A DNA stretch of 64,000 nucleotides from Sebastes aleutianus (lineage: Eukaryota > Chordata > Actinopteri > Perciformes > Sebastidae): positions 30,199,794-30,263,793 of the forward strand of contig CAKAKS010000039.1 in NCBI GenBank assembly GCA_916700875.1, in the 5' to 3' direction. The notes under the pieces are model-generated. The model was not told the origin of the DNA and ran no database searches. It was given only the letters and a program-made list of their open reading frames with translations. Positions 47,750-61,140 of this stretch are shown piece after piece (positions within the stretch are counted from its first letter, which is position 1; each line of letters begins with the position of its first letter). A program made the translations under genes and the position numbers.

Positions 47750-48425
47750 TTTTAGGTTGTCCGTCCGTCAGTATGTCCATCTGCATGTAAGGACGTCCGA
47801 CCCATTATCGTGAGCGCAACATCTCAGAAACACCTGTAGGACTCAAGGGTGAACTGAATAGATTTTGGTGGTCAAAGGTCGATGTCACTGTGACCTCACA
47901 AAACATGTTTTTATGCCTCCGCTCCAGCGAGAGCTTTGTGGCCAGAGGCATTATCTTTTAGGGTTGTAAGTCCGTACGTCCGTCTGTCTGGTCTATTCTT
48001 GTGAACGCAATATCTCAGGAACGCCTGGGGGGAATTTCTTCATATTTAGCACAAACGTCCACTTGGACTCAGAGGTCAACTGATTCGATTTTAGTGGTCA
48101 AAGGTCAAGGTCACTGTAACCCCACATCCGTCCTATTCTCATGATATCTCAGGAACAGCTTGAGTGAATTTCTTCAAATTTGGCACAAACGTCCTCTTTG
48201 ATTCAAGAATGACCGGATTTGATTTTCGTTGTCAAAGGTCACTGTGACCTCACAAAAGACACTTTTGGCAATAACTCAATAATTCATATGCTAAATATGA
48301 CAATTTCACACACATGTCTAACAGGATAAAGTGATGGAGTTATGATATTTTGAATAGACATGGATATAAACTGCAACTTGTCTTGTTGGCAGAGGCATAC
48401 AATATCGAGGCATTAATACTACCTC
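47750..48425 (+). repeat. Degenerate tandem repeat array
   Basis: Imperfect units containing GGTCAAAGGTCAAGGTCACT, ATATCTCAGGAACGCCTG and GTGACCTCACAAAA recur at about 47875, 48100 and 48235 with matching internal order (ATCTCAG..AAC, GAATTTCTTCA, GCACAAACGTCC). There is no coding frame. The AGGTCA-like half-sites in each unit look like nuclear receptor motifs, but they are part of the repeat unit. Confidence 0.65.
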
Positions 48426-49949
48426 AAGAGACCAAAAAATTAGTTCTTGCTGGTTTATATATACTGTTTATTTAATCACACATCAGTGCTTTGCAGGTAA
48501 ATGTGCATTCAAGTCTGAGACGTTGACATATTATTTAACGATTGGTCACACCAAGACGCAGACATGCAAGATGTTCATGGTATTAATCTTCAATCCATGA
48601 TGTTTTTGAAGTAACATTTGAAGGGAAATGTCAGTAAATGTCAAATCTATTATCCATCAAGAGTCATGATGGAACGCCATCATGTTTCCTCTCGAGGCAC
48701 TTCTTTAGGATATAACAGTGGATGTTGTTTTGGATATAAATTACATTTTTCCCTCCCTAGATGGTGGCTCCTTATGTTCAGGGTAATATGTCAATCTCCA
48801 GTCAACACTGATCCTCTGGCAGTCTTCTGCCTTGCCAACCTCCCCGGATGTTTAAGTTGTGGACTCTTCCTTAAATGTATCAATATTCTGTTGTGCAGAC
48901 GGCCAAGGTTGTATTGACCAGACCCTCCACTTCCTTCCGCTTCCTTTCTTTCCTTCTCCTCCCTATTTCACGGCATGATGATGATTGATTGATATCGGCA
49001 AAGAAACGGACCACCTTTCCCACAAGGTCATTGTGTATCAAAATAATATTGGCAACGGCTTTGAAAAAAATGAAATCAATAAGGTTGACTGGCTTTGTAT
49101 CTAAATGCAGCGGTCAGAGTTCTGGAGGCGCAGCTTGAAATATATGGATGCAGACACTACTGCAAGTTAAAGTACAAACTAAGCAAAACTTAGGAAACAC
49201 ATTTAAGAAAAAAGCACCGTCTAACTTCAGCATAACAACAGCGAGGGGTCAGCGCAAGACAGATTGAAACTGGGAATGCTAAATAGGCTATTACATGAAC
49301 AACAAGCAAGGCGAAGCAACAAACAAAGCACTGACAAAGTAAACATTTGCTGTGGAAGAACAAACAGACACAGCGATCAGCTTGGCCACATGTTCACAAG
49401 GATTTAATGTCAAACATTATTTTCTTATTAAGCTCAATTAGGGTGAAAATGAATGGTAATGAGATGGAAAATGGAGCGAGGAAGGGAGAGGAAGGAGTGC
49501 GGGGCTTATCACTGCGGTTATGACAAGCCTGGGTCGGGTCGAGAGTGGCGGGGAAGAACCCTAATTGGCTTAGGACAGAGGAAGGATAGAACGTGAAGTG
49601 ATAAATAACAGTCTTGTTTACACAGGTAGAAGGATGACCCTCAGTAATGCAGGTCATCGCAGCAATAAGTGTGGTGAGTCCTTTGTACGTGCTTACCTTG
49701 GAGATGCTGAAATTTAGGGTAGACAAAAAGCATACAGGTACAAATAGTGCTGTGGAGATTATTTTCAGGTTAAAAGTTCTGTTTCTTTGTGATTCCCACA
49801 CACAGGCAGCTCTTAACTGCCAGAATAGTAAGTCATTACTAATATAAACCAAAGAGTCTGTGGGTGCAGCCTAATTATTTTAGTACTGTGTGTTTATAAA
49901 TAATAGACTTCAATTTAATGGTGCTTATCGGAGCTTAATACGTGATTTG

Positions 49950-50930
49950 GAGCATTTCTGTTGCCTCTCAACATGGCGATGGCGAGCCGGCGGCTTGCAG
50001 CTAATGGAGCTAGCAGCGCTGCTGACGGAGACCTTTGCACACCAAGTCTGTATTTTTTTGTATGCATTTTTTGAATACATCATCTGATAAAAAAAGGTTA
50101 CGCATAGAATCCTTGCTCACTGAATCCAATGCGTTTTATTATTCTATTTGTTGGGAAAATTCGCAATACGATACAAAACTGAATTATTTACGTGGGTGCA
50201 ATGGATAGCGTTAGTCCAAAACGGGGCGAATGAATGAATGACATTAGCAAGAAGCTATCGTTTAGCTGCCAAGAGCACAATCACTACTGTCTAATCTTTC
50301 CTACATCCTTTGTTTTGCGACCTCCCCGATTCCAAGCTGTTCTGCAAACACCTGCTACCGTCTATCTTTAAATTACACATCTCTGTATTCTTTTAGATTT
50401 TTTTATCGTAAAGTGCTTTGTGCTGAGAGACGAAGTGAATCAGATTATCAGATGCCATTTTGAATGATGACGTTTGCACGGACGGTGGCTCTGAGTGGTC
50501 AAACAACCCTCGTTTGCCTTTTGACGCGAACTACGAAAAAATGCAGAAAATCGAACTTGTTCCGAAAACTTTAATGACAGATGAAAGTTTTGGAGCCGGT
50601 GTGTAAACATGATTCACACAACGTGAGGTCATATTTATTTTTTAACATGCGACAATTTCGGACGAATAATATGGACTAACCTGAGGGGGAACTGCAGGGT
50701 GGGTGCTATACGCTTCCAGTATGCTTTTATACGCTATACGCTTTTAGTGCATGAACATGCAAAGTATGCACAACCAGCTCAGCTACTGTATATCAACAAA
50801 GCGAGGAGAAGCTAGGAACACAAAACACACAGAGGGGAGGGCGACTTCATTCTCTGCTCAGGTAGACTTTACTCCACCATATCTTTACTGCTATATTAAT
50901 GCTCTAGATATTGAATTTAGCACCATAAAG
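49950..50930 (-). repeat. Repeat family G, copy 2 (reverse, split by other sequence)
   Basis: Two blocks match the reverse of 25005-25435: the region around 49970-50040 (ACATGGCGATGGCGAGCCGG) and the region around 50800-50930 (GACTTCATTCTCTGCTCAGG, AATGCTCTAGATATTG). About 740 bases between the blocks have no counterpart in copy 1 and may be an insertion. Confidence 0.5.
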
Positions 50931-52731
50931 ACTTTAAATTGTCTTAAAAAATCACCTTAATCCCAGTGTTTGCTGTTGGTCCGCTTTCTTTGGGCTTTGT
51001 TGCAGCTCGCGCCTTGCAGTAGAAAGCAGCATCCACTCTTGTGATGTCCTGTGACAGCAGATCTAAACGGCACCATACTCTGCTCCCTATATTCTGTCTG
51101 TCAAGCCACAGTACACCATGACAAAGGAAGGACTCACAAAAAAAACCTCCACATTGACCTATATCAACTCTGTGAAGGCCAAGCTGTGAATTGACAGCTG
51201 TTTTGAATTCTAGATATTTAAATATCTCAGCTTTCAAAAGGTGTGGAAAGCTGTGCCCTCAAAACAGTTTTGTTAGGTTGTCAAACTGTATAGATTTTTA
51301 CCTATATTTACCTATTCTTGACAGCGTAGACATCAAACGGTGGCATTCTTTGACAGATCACTCTCATGGAAATGACTCTTGTTGTGGCTACTGACTTTCT
51401 TTATAGTGAAGTTTGTTTTTATTTCACAGAAAGCAACTTAAGGCTAAAATAATTTGAATATTAATACTTTAATCATGCATACAACATTTCAAATATATGA
51501 ACATTTGCATATCAATCAAAGTTGAATGACTGCCACCACCATACACTCATATACACGCAATTTGGAGGCCAATTTCATTATAATAGAATTTGCAAGCTGT
51601 GAAAAGGTTTTGACACTCTGTGGACACAAACAGAGGTCTGACCCATTATTCAGTAACAGAATAACATACACCATTAGAGTAAGTAAAGATGGACAGATGC
51701 TGCCAGCTGTGGCATGCAAAAACATCCTGTACAATGTAGTCATTTTTGCACATGCATATTACAATCTATTCACACGTACATGAATAATATTTGACCAGGG
51801 AGACGGCATTTCAAACCGACCTCGATATGACCCATGCCAAGAAAACTGTCAGTCATTTAGGTGCATTGAAAAGCTGACTGTTTAATAAGCTGCTTATATG
51901 CTGCACAGTAGTGTGAAGTACATGAGTTAATAGTGTGAATGGGGGATAAGGGAGCTTGCCGGTCATCTCCTCAGTCCCTAAAACTCCTGAAATGTACTTT
52001 CCCTCTACTAGTATGCTGCACTGTTGCCCTATTTTTCCTATAAATAACAGATATACTAATCCTCTCTTTACACAGTACACATACAGTACAAAGATGCTAA
52101 GCATTTCAGGGCAGGTTCTCGCATTAAATTCAAACAGTGTAAGCATTAAATTGCTTCAGGCTTTTCAGTTTTTTTTTGCAGACATACAGAACAAATAATT
52201 CACACAATTTGCTAATTTGGCAACTTTGCAGGATTTCATCCTTATACCTTGCAGCACAAGGCTCAGATCTCACGGATGCCTACACGGATTTGTTGTTTAA
52301 TCAAATTTTACAGTCACTGCTCCGCTCTCTATCTGTCCTTTTGGCTTATACCTGCTCCACCGTGGCTGTTTCCTTCTGCTTAGGTGTCAGAGAGAGAGGG
52401 TTTTCGATTAATCCGTCATGTTGCTGAGGTGGAAGAACAGGGACTGTAGGTGAAAACCAAAACATTTGACCCTTCTGGTGGATACATAATGTACACTGTG
52501 TGTGCCTGCGTGTGAATGTACATCTCTGTGTGTATCGCTGTGTTTATATCTTTGGATACTCTTGCTCATCTTTATGTATATCTTTATGGATCCTTATATC
52601 CCTTTGTGTATATCATATAGCCCACAGTGCTTAACCTTCCAATCAAACAAGGCAAAGTTTTAAGGAGTTGTCAAGTATTGACAATAACATTAGAATGAGG
52701 CCAACTGGCAAGTGACATGTTCTGACCTTAA

Positions 52732-53241
52732 AGGGGAACTATCCCCTTTTTCAAAATTCATACATGTTATTCCTATTATCTAAGACAGTCCAAAGAAAAT
52801 ATTAGTAAACATGAACAGCTCTCTCCCAAATCCAAAAACTAGAGTGCTAAAACTCAAACTTGTGATGTCATAGGGTATAAAGCTGCTCCATTGACAATGA
52901 ATGGGGAGAGATGTTCTAGATGACACTGAGAGCACCCAGGGGAATGATCTCAGTATATGGGAACATTTTCTGTTTCACAACTGACAACACTACACTAGAA
53001 TAAAACTCATTTGGGTATAAAAAAAGAAAACAAACATGCTGTGGGTCCATAAAATCAGCCTCCAATTCATTGTCTATGGAGCAGCTCCAGACTTTATACT
53101 TGATGACATCACAAGTTTGAGACTTACTTCTCTGGTTTCTGGCTTTGAGAGGGAGTAGCTCATGTTCACACATATTGATTGAATTTCCCTAGGCCATGGA
53201 AATAACATATTGGAATTCTTAATTTACGTAGTGTTCCCCTT
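52732..53241. mobile_element. TTAA-flanked fold-back (palindromic) element
   Basis: TTAA at 52728-52731 and at 53242-53245 bracket a sequence starting AGGGGAACTATCCCCTTTTT and ending GTAGTGTTCCCCTT. Inverted similarity continues inward: CATACATGTTATTCC pairs with GGAAATAACATATTGG, and AACTTGTGATGTCATAGGG pairs with TGATGACATCACAAGTTTG. TGCTCCATTGACAATGAATG likewise pairs with CATTGTCTATGGAGCAGCTC. Most of the 510-bp element is therefore one imperfect hairpin. No coding capacity. Confidence 0.8.
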
Positions 53242-53711
53242 TTAAACCTTTGAAAAGTTACGCAATTACGTTCAAATGTGTTTAAAGGAACAATCAGCAA
53301 TTTATTAACAGTTTATTAACAGTGGAAACCAGCAGGAACTACATCACGATCTTATCTCTATCTTTGTTCTATCTGATTGATTTAATAGCTTTATCAATTT
53401 GCACATTGCTTATTTTATATAAATTACCTCTTTTTAGACCAACCAAGGGATATTTGTTGATTGACACTCATAAACTACCTGACTAAAAAAGGAGCAAGAG
53501 AAACGCAGCTTGCGAGTGGATGAGCAAGAAAGTGTGAACATGTGGGGTTTTACGGGATTTCAATTGATACCTGACAAGCAATCAGAAACAATGTTCCTGT
53601 AGCCACGCTAAAGGAACGATTTATATCTGAGGGCAATGTTCACATGACTCCACTGACAGTATACTGTGTCACTGTAGGGGAGTGTGGTGCACACTGTTTA
53701 ACTAAATGCAA

Positions 53712-54213
53712 GGTTCAACATTGATGGTTTTTGGGTTGTTTTTTTTCACTTGCCCGGTCGTCAAAGTGGGTCAGAAATCTACTTGCCCAAAGTCAATTTT
53801 TACCTAACCCCAATACGAATTGTTTTCTTTATTAGTGGTTATTAAATCAAAACAACACAGACCAAAGTTAATTGTCATGTTTCATCTTTATTTTAGTAAA
53901 TTAATCTGGAGTTCCACCGACATCCTATAACGCCACCCAACTAAACTCCTGTTTCCCGGATGGAAATGCTTGCTTGCACTTCAGCTCATAAACTTTCGTT
54001 ACTCGCCGCCATTTTCTCGCGAGTGGAAGCGAGATGGCTCACTCCTTCACTACTTCCATCATCAGCTCCAGAAAAAACAATGTGTTTAATTTTTTTTTTT
54101 TTTTTTTTTTTTTACCTTTTGCCCGATTGGGCAAGTGAGTTGCAAGATTACTAGTCTGACGTGGCATTTTACTTGCCCCGGGTAAGCAGGCAATTATTGT
54201 TGAGCCCTGCAAA
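53712..54213. repeat. Dispersed element with GGTTCAACA / TGTTGAGCCC ends and poly-T
   Basis: The ends AAGGTTCAACATTGATGG and ATTATTGTTGAGCCCTGC are imperfectly inverted, and ACTTGCCCGGTCG pairs with CCGATTGGGCAAGTG internally. A run of about 24 T lies at about 54090-54113. A target duplication is not clear. No coding capacity. Confidence 0.5.
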
Positions 54214-56019
54214 TGAACACACTTTTTTCTATTTGCTTACAAAACAGCCACATGTAATGAATAATTTGGGGGCAGTGTGCCTCCAGACAGTTCAAAGAAA
54301 GACAAAAGACTGCATTGAGAGGACTAGAGAAGAAAGAACAGTGGACCGTAGGGAAGGGAGAAAAGGCGTATAACATATGAAGCAATGGGGTTTAATAAGA
54401 ACGAATAAAAGAAGACAAATAATAAAATAAATTAAAAAAGCTATTTTCCTGTCATAAAAATAAACAATACATATTGCATGTTCCATACCATAGCGTGCAC
54501 ATATACATACACACCTACACACTTCATACACCACTGTTTCCTATAGCAATCTAATGCCTCCGTCATTTACAGTAGGTGTAACTTCATGAGCCTGAGGCCT
54601 GAGACAGGTGAAGCCTGTTGTCCAAATCCCACTCCTGTTTTCTGCTTGGCTGGACTGTAATTTCCTGGGCTTTAGAGAGCAGGATACGCTGCCCTGCACA
54701 CTGGAAAACAGGCCTGATGTGCACTTAGTCCCTGTATGTGGGCAAGAGATAAAGGACACACACACACACACATCAACATCACCAACACCACCTGCTCTCT
54801 GAGCAAACAAACCTCAAATAGCTATTACCTTTAAGAAATATAACCACAATACTTTCATGCCACGGGGTCACACACCATAGCGCGCCACTTATAATGCCGC
54901 TGGTCTATAATTTCTTATTTCGCATGCATAATTGTCTATTAACTATGTTTGTGACACTCTTTTTCCTATGTCAGAGACACAGTACACAGCATATATCATC
55001 TTTTTTGGTTTCTCAAAACAGCTGCTTAGTTTTCGAAATGCATCTTCAAATGTAAGCAGAGTTCAAACAGATCGGATGACAGAAAGGAACTTTCTTTGAA
55101 ACTGCAGTTCAGAGAGATTTTCTTCCAAGTTTTCCTCAAATTTGTTTCTTGTCTTTAAGCCTTCCTTCGGGTCAGGATCATTCAACTCTGAGAGCTGTGT
55201 CACTACCCTGCTGTCCTTCCAGAAACCCCCTTAAACCCCTGCAGACACACTGCTGTGCCCCGACTCCCAGATAACCTGATTAAACAGTGAGTGCCCTGTT
55301 GCTCAGCCTCCGGCATTACCGCTGCTAATTCAGCCTGTCCGCCGCCCGCTGAGGCACATGGCACAACCCCTAATGCACTCTGCTTCAGTACCAGGGCAGC
55401 TCCACTTTCAGCTGTAGAGACTGGAGACAGAAACACTCTCAGTATTATCCACTAAAATGGCTGACAGTGACCACGAAAGACGGGAAATCGTCTGAAATAG
55501 GTCACGAGATTATTAGAATCTATCCTGAGGGAAACGTAAGTACAGTAAGAAGAGACAAAGACATTGCTGAGAATGATTGGACATCCAAAAATGAAAACAC
55601 ATTAATTATTTACCCACTCCTGTGTCAGCTGAAAGTCATTTGTTCAAGTTTCTAGGATCACTAAACACACAGGAAGTTGCATCCAAAGTTTCATTCCAAT
55701 CTGTTCTCCAAACTGTCAAAATAAACAACCTTTTATATTCCTGTACAGCACAGCATTCTGCGGACAGATATTTATTGTTACAATATGCTGTAAACCCTTT
55801 TCAGTGAGGAAAATATAGGCAAGTATACGTTATAGATGTCTGGATCATGTTTTTTTGGCCCAGATCCCGATCTAATATTGAGTATCTGCAGACACCGAAT
55901 TCAATCAAATTCTCATATTTACCTACAGCTGCCCTGTGCACACTCAATCTACAACCTGAAAATTACATAAAATAGAACTTGTTATATCAGTTTTTTTTTT
56001 TTTTGTGCATGAAAAAGGT

Positions 56020-56485
56020 CTGCCAAATTGTGAAGCCCAAAGTCCAGGCCAAAGGGAGTTACTCTCCCCCACAGAAATACTGCTCCAGAGACACCTCGTT
56101 TGAAGTCCTGCCTTTTCTTCCGTAACGTGGTGATGTCATACAGTAACACATTTGCAAAATACCTGCCTATAGCGGCTAGTTTGGCTCGCCCTCAAACAGA
56201 GCTAATTAGAGCGGAGCTGGAGCGGAGTCCGAAGAGTTTGGTCCGGTTGACCAATCACAACAGAGTGTGTCAGCTGACCAATCAGAGCAGTCTTTTCTGG
56301 AGGGGGGCGGGGCAGGAGCTCAAACAGAGCGTTTCAGATAGAGGATGAAAAGAGGTGCTGCAGTACAGCCGGTATGAGAAAAGTAAAGAGTTTTTTTTTT
56401 ACTTTAAAACATGTAAACATGTTCTAGTAGAAACCCAAAAGTGAACAGTATGAACCTTAAAATGAACACAATAACTCCTCTTTAA
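56020..56485 (+). repeat. Repeat family D-related element
   Basis: Contains ACATGTTCTAGTAGAAACCC, shared with the right part of the element at 36649-37184, and ends CCTCTTTAA, a TTAA-type edge. CCAATCAGAGCAGTC-type phrases and a GGGGGGCGGGGC stretch also appear. Its 5' boundary is uncertain. Confidence 0.5.
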
Positions 56486-58997
56486 ATTATTGATATGATA
56501 TGAATGAAGATTTACCTGGGTGTATGGAACAGCTAGATCATTTTACTCAAGACTTAGAGTTGCTGGAACTACAGAAACACTTTTATACAGTCGTGTTACA
56601 GAGTTGAGCTTCTCCCCTCACAAATGATCTTTGGCCGAGTACAAACACCGACTTGGTAAAGAGCACAATAACAGAAATGTTTAAGTTTGGCCTGTAGTTA
56701 ATTAATACGTAATTTTAACAGGCGAAAGCATTGGTCAGCTAAAAATGAGAAGCTGCTTTCTGAATGTTTTGTATACTGCTCCTTGCTAACAAGAAAGAGG
56801 GAGTCAAAGATGTCAAAATATTGAATACCCGATTCAGATTGGTCAATCACGGCGTTCCACTGTCTGTTATTTCTTTATAGCAGACTGTTGCTATGGGCTC
56901 AGTTCTGATGTTGGATCTGTCAAATTATTGATTTCTTAAGTAAGTAGAAGGAGAATAAGTGGGATAATGTACAGCTAGCGGGTCACTGTTGTGAAATAAA
57001 CCCCTTCAGACCACTCTGTTTTGCGTCGGGGTCCACGGCAAACGCTCTATCTGGGTTAATTTCACAACAATGACGGGCTCGCTGTACATTATCTCTTCGT
57101 CAGACTCGATTCAACAACAGAGCTTCGTGAATCTGTGTATTTTGCCAATCCTCGTGGCAAAAGTAGGTCCTGATCAAGGCTCAGGACATCTCTAGTATAA
57201 ATCATAAAACCATCTTAAGGTGCACAGAAAAATAAATCTTGATGATAATAATGTAATGTACACTGCAACCTGCCACAGACTAGCATAATATAGTGTTGTA
57301 AATGATGTGAAATGAACACACTGCACACAATGTCAAGTTTTGATGTCTTTTTCTTAATTCGATGCGAGTCATGTCATATTTTCTAACGTGCCTTTTCAAA
57401 CAGATACGACAGTCTTTTAATTTGAAGAGACAAATGAAATACCTGCACGGTGACTGCACACAGCTGTCCTGTTGATGGCATAGTACAGTCCTGAGTGCAC
57501 CATATATAGGCCTCCTCTAAGGACAAATATAAAACATTACAAAAGAAGCGGCAGAGATAGTAGGAGACAGGTAAGCCTAGTTTTCCACCGGCCCTCCAAA
57601 CAGTGCCTTCAGTGCCAGACAAAAGGAGATTGAATTATACCTTAGGAGAGAAGGGGGGGTATTTTGTACCATGATACACCAGGGAGAGCCTTTGTGACTC
57701 TTTCAACGCCTTTCAGAAGCAGGATTATTTTTTATCTTGCCAGACGGCCAGCTGAATGAAAGATCTTTTCTATCATTTTCTACCTTCTCTATACTTTTAA
57801 CTCCCCCACTCTTCCTCACCTTCCATCTTTTGTTCAATCTCTCCCCCTCCAAAGACCATCTATTTATATCTTCTTTGACATTCCAAGGGCTTCTTTTCTT
57901 TTGATGTAATGAGGAACATTTCAGATCAGTGACTCTGGGATAAGAGACAGAAAAAGAAATCCACACGTAACACAATCCAATATTTCAAGAGCGGTTTTGT
58001 TTGCTGAAGAGCACATTAACATTTTTTTTAAAATGATTTATCGTTTCTGAAATGCTCGTGCGGATAACGGCTAGTAATAAGGGTTTTAAAATCATTAACA
58101 CTGACGTTATAACTAAGATCTAGGGCTGGTTGCTTAAACATGGATTACAGAAAGAGCCATGCTGAGGTTTCATTTTCAATAAAGATCTCCATTAATGCAA
58201 AGTTTTGAGTGTAGGATGTGCCTTATTCGTGTCTTAGCAACCAGCCAGAATACTTGTGATGTTATTGCGATCATATTAGACTGCAATAGACTAATATGAT
58301 AATTATTTGGGCCATGGGGTGTACCAAATCGAAACAAATTACTTACTGAGCTGAACATCCTGTATCAAACAATTTGGGACAACTACATGTACCATTACAT
58401 CTCTAACTTAGCTTTAGCTGTTGCCTAGTCCATATACTACAAGACATATCATACAATTTGAAAGTGATAAAGGCGTCAAGACATTTGTTTGTTGGTGGTT
58501 GTCCACATTTGGATCATTGTTTCATTGAATCATGTATTTTATCTTTGGGTTTTGTATTGACAAAACAAGACATTTAAAGACATCACCTAGGACTTTGAGA
58601 AAGTGGGATGGGCATTTTTCAGTATTTTCTGATATTTTATAGACTAAAATAATTGGCAGATTGGCAGATCCATAATGAAAATAATGACCAGTTGCAGCCC
58701 TATTATACAATCCTGCTCAGGTGTGAGCAAGAACCTAAGACTTAAATGTGGTCAGACTGGTACATACTAATATTCTCACAGTGACAATGCTAACATACTG
58801 ATGTTTAGCAGGTATAATGTTCACTATGTTAGTAAACTAATTGTAATGTGTTAGCATGCTAATAAGTGTTAATCACATGCTATTTAACACTACAGTAGTA
58901 TAGCTGAGGATAATGGAATTACCAATAGTTTTGCTGCTTTTTGGTCATAAGCAAAAGTGTTCAACAAATTAAAACGTTGACCTGATCATGGCGCTAG

Positions 58998-59215
58998 AAA
59001 GTTAAAGTGGCGGTAGGCCGTCGATCAGAGTTCGCGAGTGATTCCCAGCTTCTCATAGACGGCAAGGCTCCAGCTTAGCTGTGATTTGTTGTTTTCCTCC
59101 GGTCAGGGAAATCTTTCAGAGCACTCGGGGACACAGAGGCAAACTCGGGGACACTGACCGTTAAATAATTGTTTTTATTTTATCATAATTGTTCCAATTC
59201 TACCCACGGCAGCTT
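58998..59215 (+). repeat. Repeat family C, fragment
   Basis: GATCAGAGTTCGCGAGTGAT, TGATTTGTTGTTTTCCTCCG and GAAATCTTTCAGAGCACTC correspond to the distal part of family C (15960-16090). The remainder is missing. Confidence 0.6.
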
Positions 59216-59800
59216 TAACGGATCACTAAAGTTTTTACAATTCATCCTGTTGGAGACATGAATGTCTGTACCAAATTTCATGACAATCCATCCTATATTT
59301 GTTCACTCAAATCCACAAATGTCAACCTGCTGGTGGTGCTAGAGAAAAGGTCAGTGGATCAAACAAAGTCATCAGGATACATTGTCTGGGAACAGGAATG
59401 TCTGTGTAATCTTTTGTTCTAGTTCATCTGATACGGTAGATCTCGAGACATTTCACTTGATAAGTGAAAACTTTGACCTAGTGGTGACGCTAAATGAAAC
59501 GTCAGGGGTTGCCCAAAGTAGTAGTTGTATCCCTGTGGGCATCTTGGATATCTGTAGCAAATTTCATGGGGATCCATCCAATAGTTGTTGAGATATTTCA
59601 CCAAAAACAAAAATGTCAAACCTCATAGTGGTTCTGTAGGAAGAGTCAGGGGATCACTTAAGTCAGTATAGGCTTCATCCCCTGGGGACTATGAATGACT
59701 GCTCATGACAATCCATCTTACAGTTGTTAAGATATTTCAGTCTGGACTGATGTGGTGGACCAACTAACCGACAGAAGAACATCGCCATCCCTAGAGAAAC
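59216..59800 (+). repeat. Degenerate tandem dispersed repeat
   Basis: Successive imperfect units contain CCAAATTTCATGACAATCCA, CAAATTTCATGGGGATCCAT and the recurring TTGAGATATTTCA / TAAGATATTTCAG, spaced roughly 150-250 bases. Non-coding. Similar wording occurs near 6000-6330. Confidence 0.6.
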
Positions 59801-60564
59801 GCAGCTAGCATGGCTAAAAATGTTCCGGCAGGAGGATGGGGAGTTTTTTGGTTTAACTGCTTTCTTTAGCTTTGATGGCACAAAGTTGTGGTTTCACTTT
59901 GTAGAAAAGATATGCTCTTCAGCAGAAAACTCTCACCCAGTCCCAGTTGGTCTCCCCCTGTCTCAGAGAGCTATATGGCGAGAGCATGAAACACACTCGG
60001 CAGCTGTGCTTCCTTCTTGACAGGCTGCTTCCATGGCTTAATTTCATTGGTATAGGATGATTCGAGTTTTTGAAGGTAGATGCAGCAGATGTGTACAGGA
60101 CCGGTGGATTAACATCTTTGTATCCCAATGGGTTTTTTTCTAAGGGAAGCTGATGCCTTGAGGTCTAAAGCTTTGAGAGGAATAGAGGAAAAAGTGAAAC
60201 TCTTTTGGGACGGTGAGAGAAAAAAAAAACTCTGTTGTTATCACATCTCGCTGTACTATAGAAGAAGGTGTATGAAAATAGAAAAGAAGGACTTTTCTTC
60301 ACAAGTATACAGGCTGTGGGTGCAACATAATACAATTAAGCTGTCTCCACGTGATGTTTGTCTTAGTGGCTTTAACAAAATAAAAAAATATATTGTACTA
60401 AGAGGCTTCCTTGAACACACAATGCCATTTCCAATAGCATATACTGTATTTCATGATGACTGTTTGAGATCTAACGGTCAGTGGCACTGCCAGCTTCCCC
60501 TTCTCCCCCCATCATCATTAGGCTGTCAAGATTTTCTGGCACACAACACAAGTGACAGTGGGCA

Positions 60565-61140
60565 GAATAGTTTTGGCCTCATTGGGTAAAAAATCCTTAA
60601 TGACCTTTCAGCATATTGTAATTCAAGTGTTCTGAGAGAAAACTAGACTTCTGCACCTCCTCATGGCTCTGTTTTCAGGCTTTAGAAAATCTAACCCGCG
60701 ACGGGAGACTTTGGCCAATCACAGGTCATTTCAGAGAGAGAGAGAGAGAGAGCGTTCCTATTGGCTGTTCCTTCAACAGAGGCAGCTCTCAATCACTTGC
60801 AAACTCTGATCAAACGGTCAAACTATAGGCAGCTGTGATCAAATATGAATTAATATTTACTCTAATGCCTATTTTTCGCATAAAATTGGTATTTCCTCAA
60901 CTGATCTCAACATGTCTCAACATGGCTGCTGGTTCACAAACTTTCTCATTTTGCAGCTAAACAGTACACTACAAGATGTTTCTGAAAACATTTTATGCGA
61001 GAAATAGGCATTACAGTAACAGAATATTGATTTATATTTGATCAGCACGGCCTACTTTGACCGTTTGATCGGATTTCGCAAGTGATTGATAGCTGCTCCT
61101 AGAAATCTTGCAGATTCTATTAGGAGCAACGGAGGACACA
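60565..61140 (+). repeat. Repeat family C, copy 3 (with internal rearrangement)
   Basis: Blocks CAGCATATTGTAATTCAAGT, CCTCATGGCTCTGTTTTCAG, ACAGTACACTACAAGATGTT and GATTCTATTAGGAGCAACGG follow the family order. The segment around 60785-60960 has part of the unit in both orientations, so this copy contains an internal inverted duplication. Confidence 0.75.

Noticed and set aside
49394..49852. 152-residue reverse-strand frame
   Set aside because: No recognisable domain, no splice or promoter context; consistent with chance in low-stop sequence.
60128..60589. 153-residue forward frame
   Set aside because: No family recognised; the end runs into repeat family C; charged low-complexity composition. 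Kept as non-coding.
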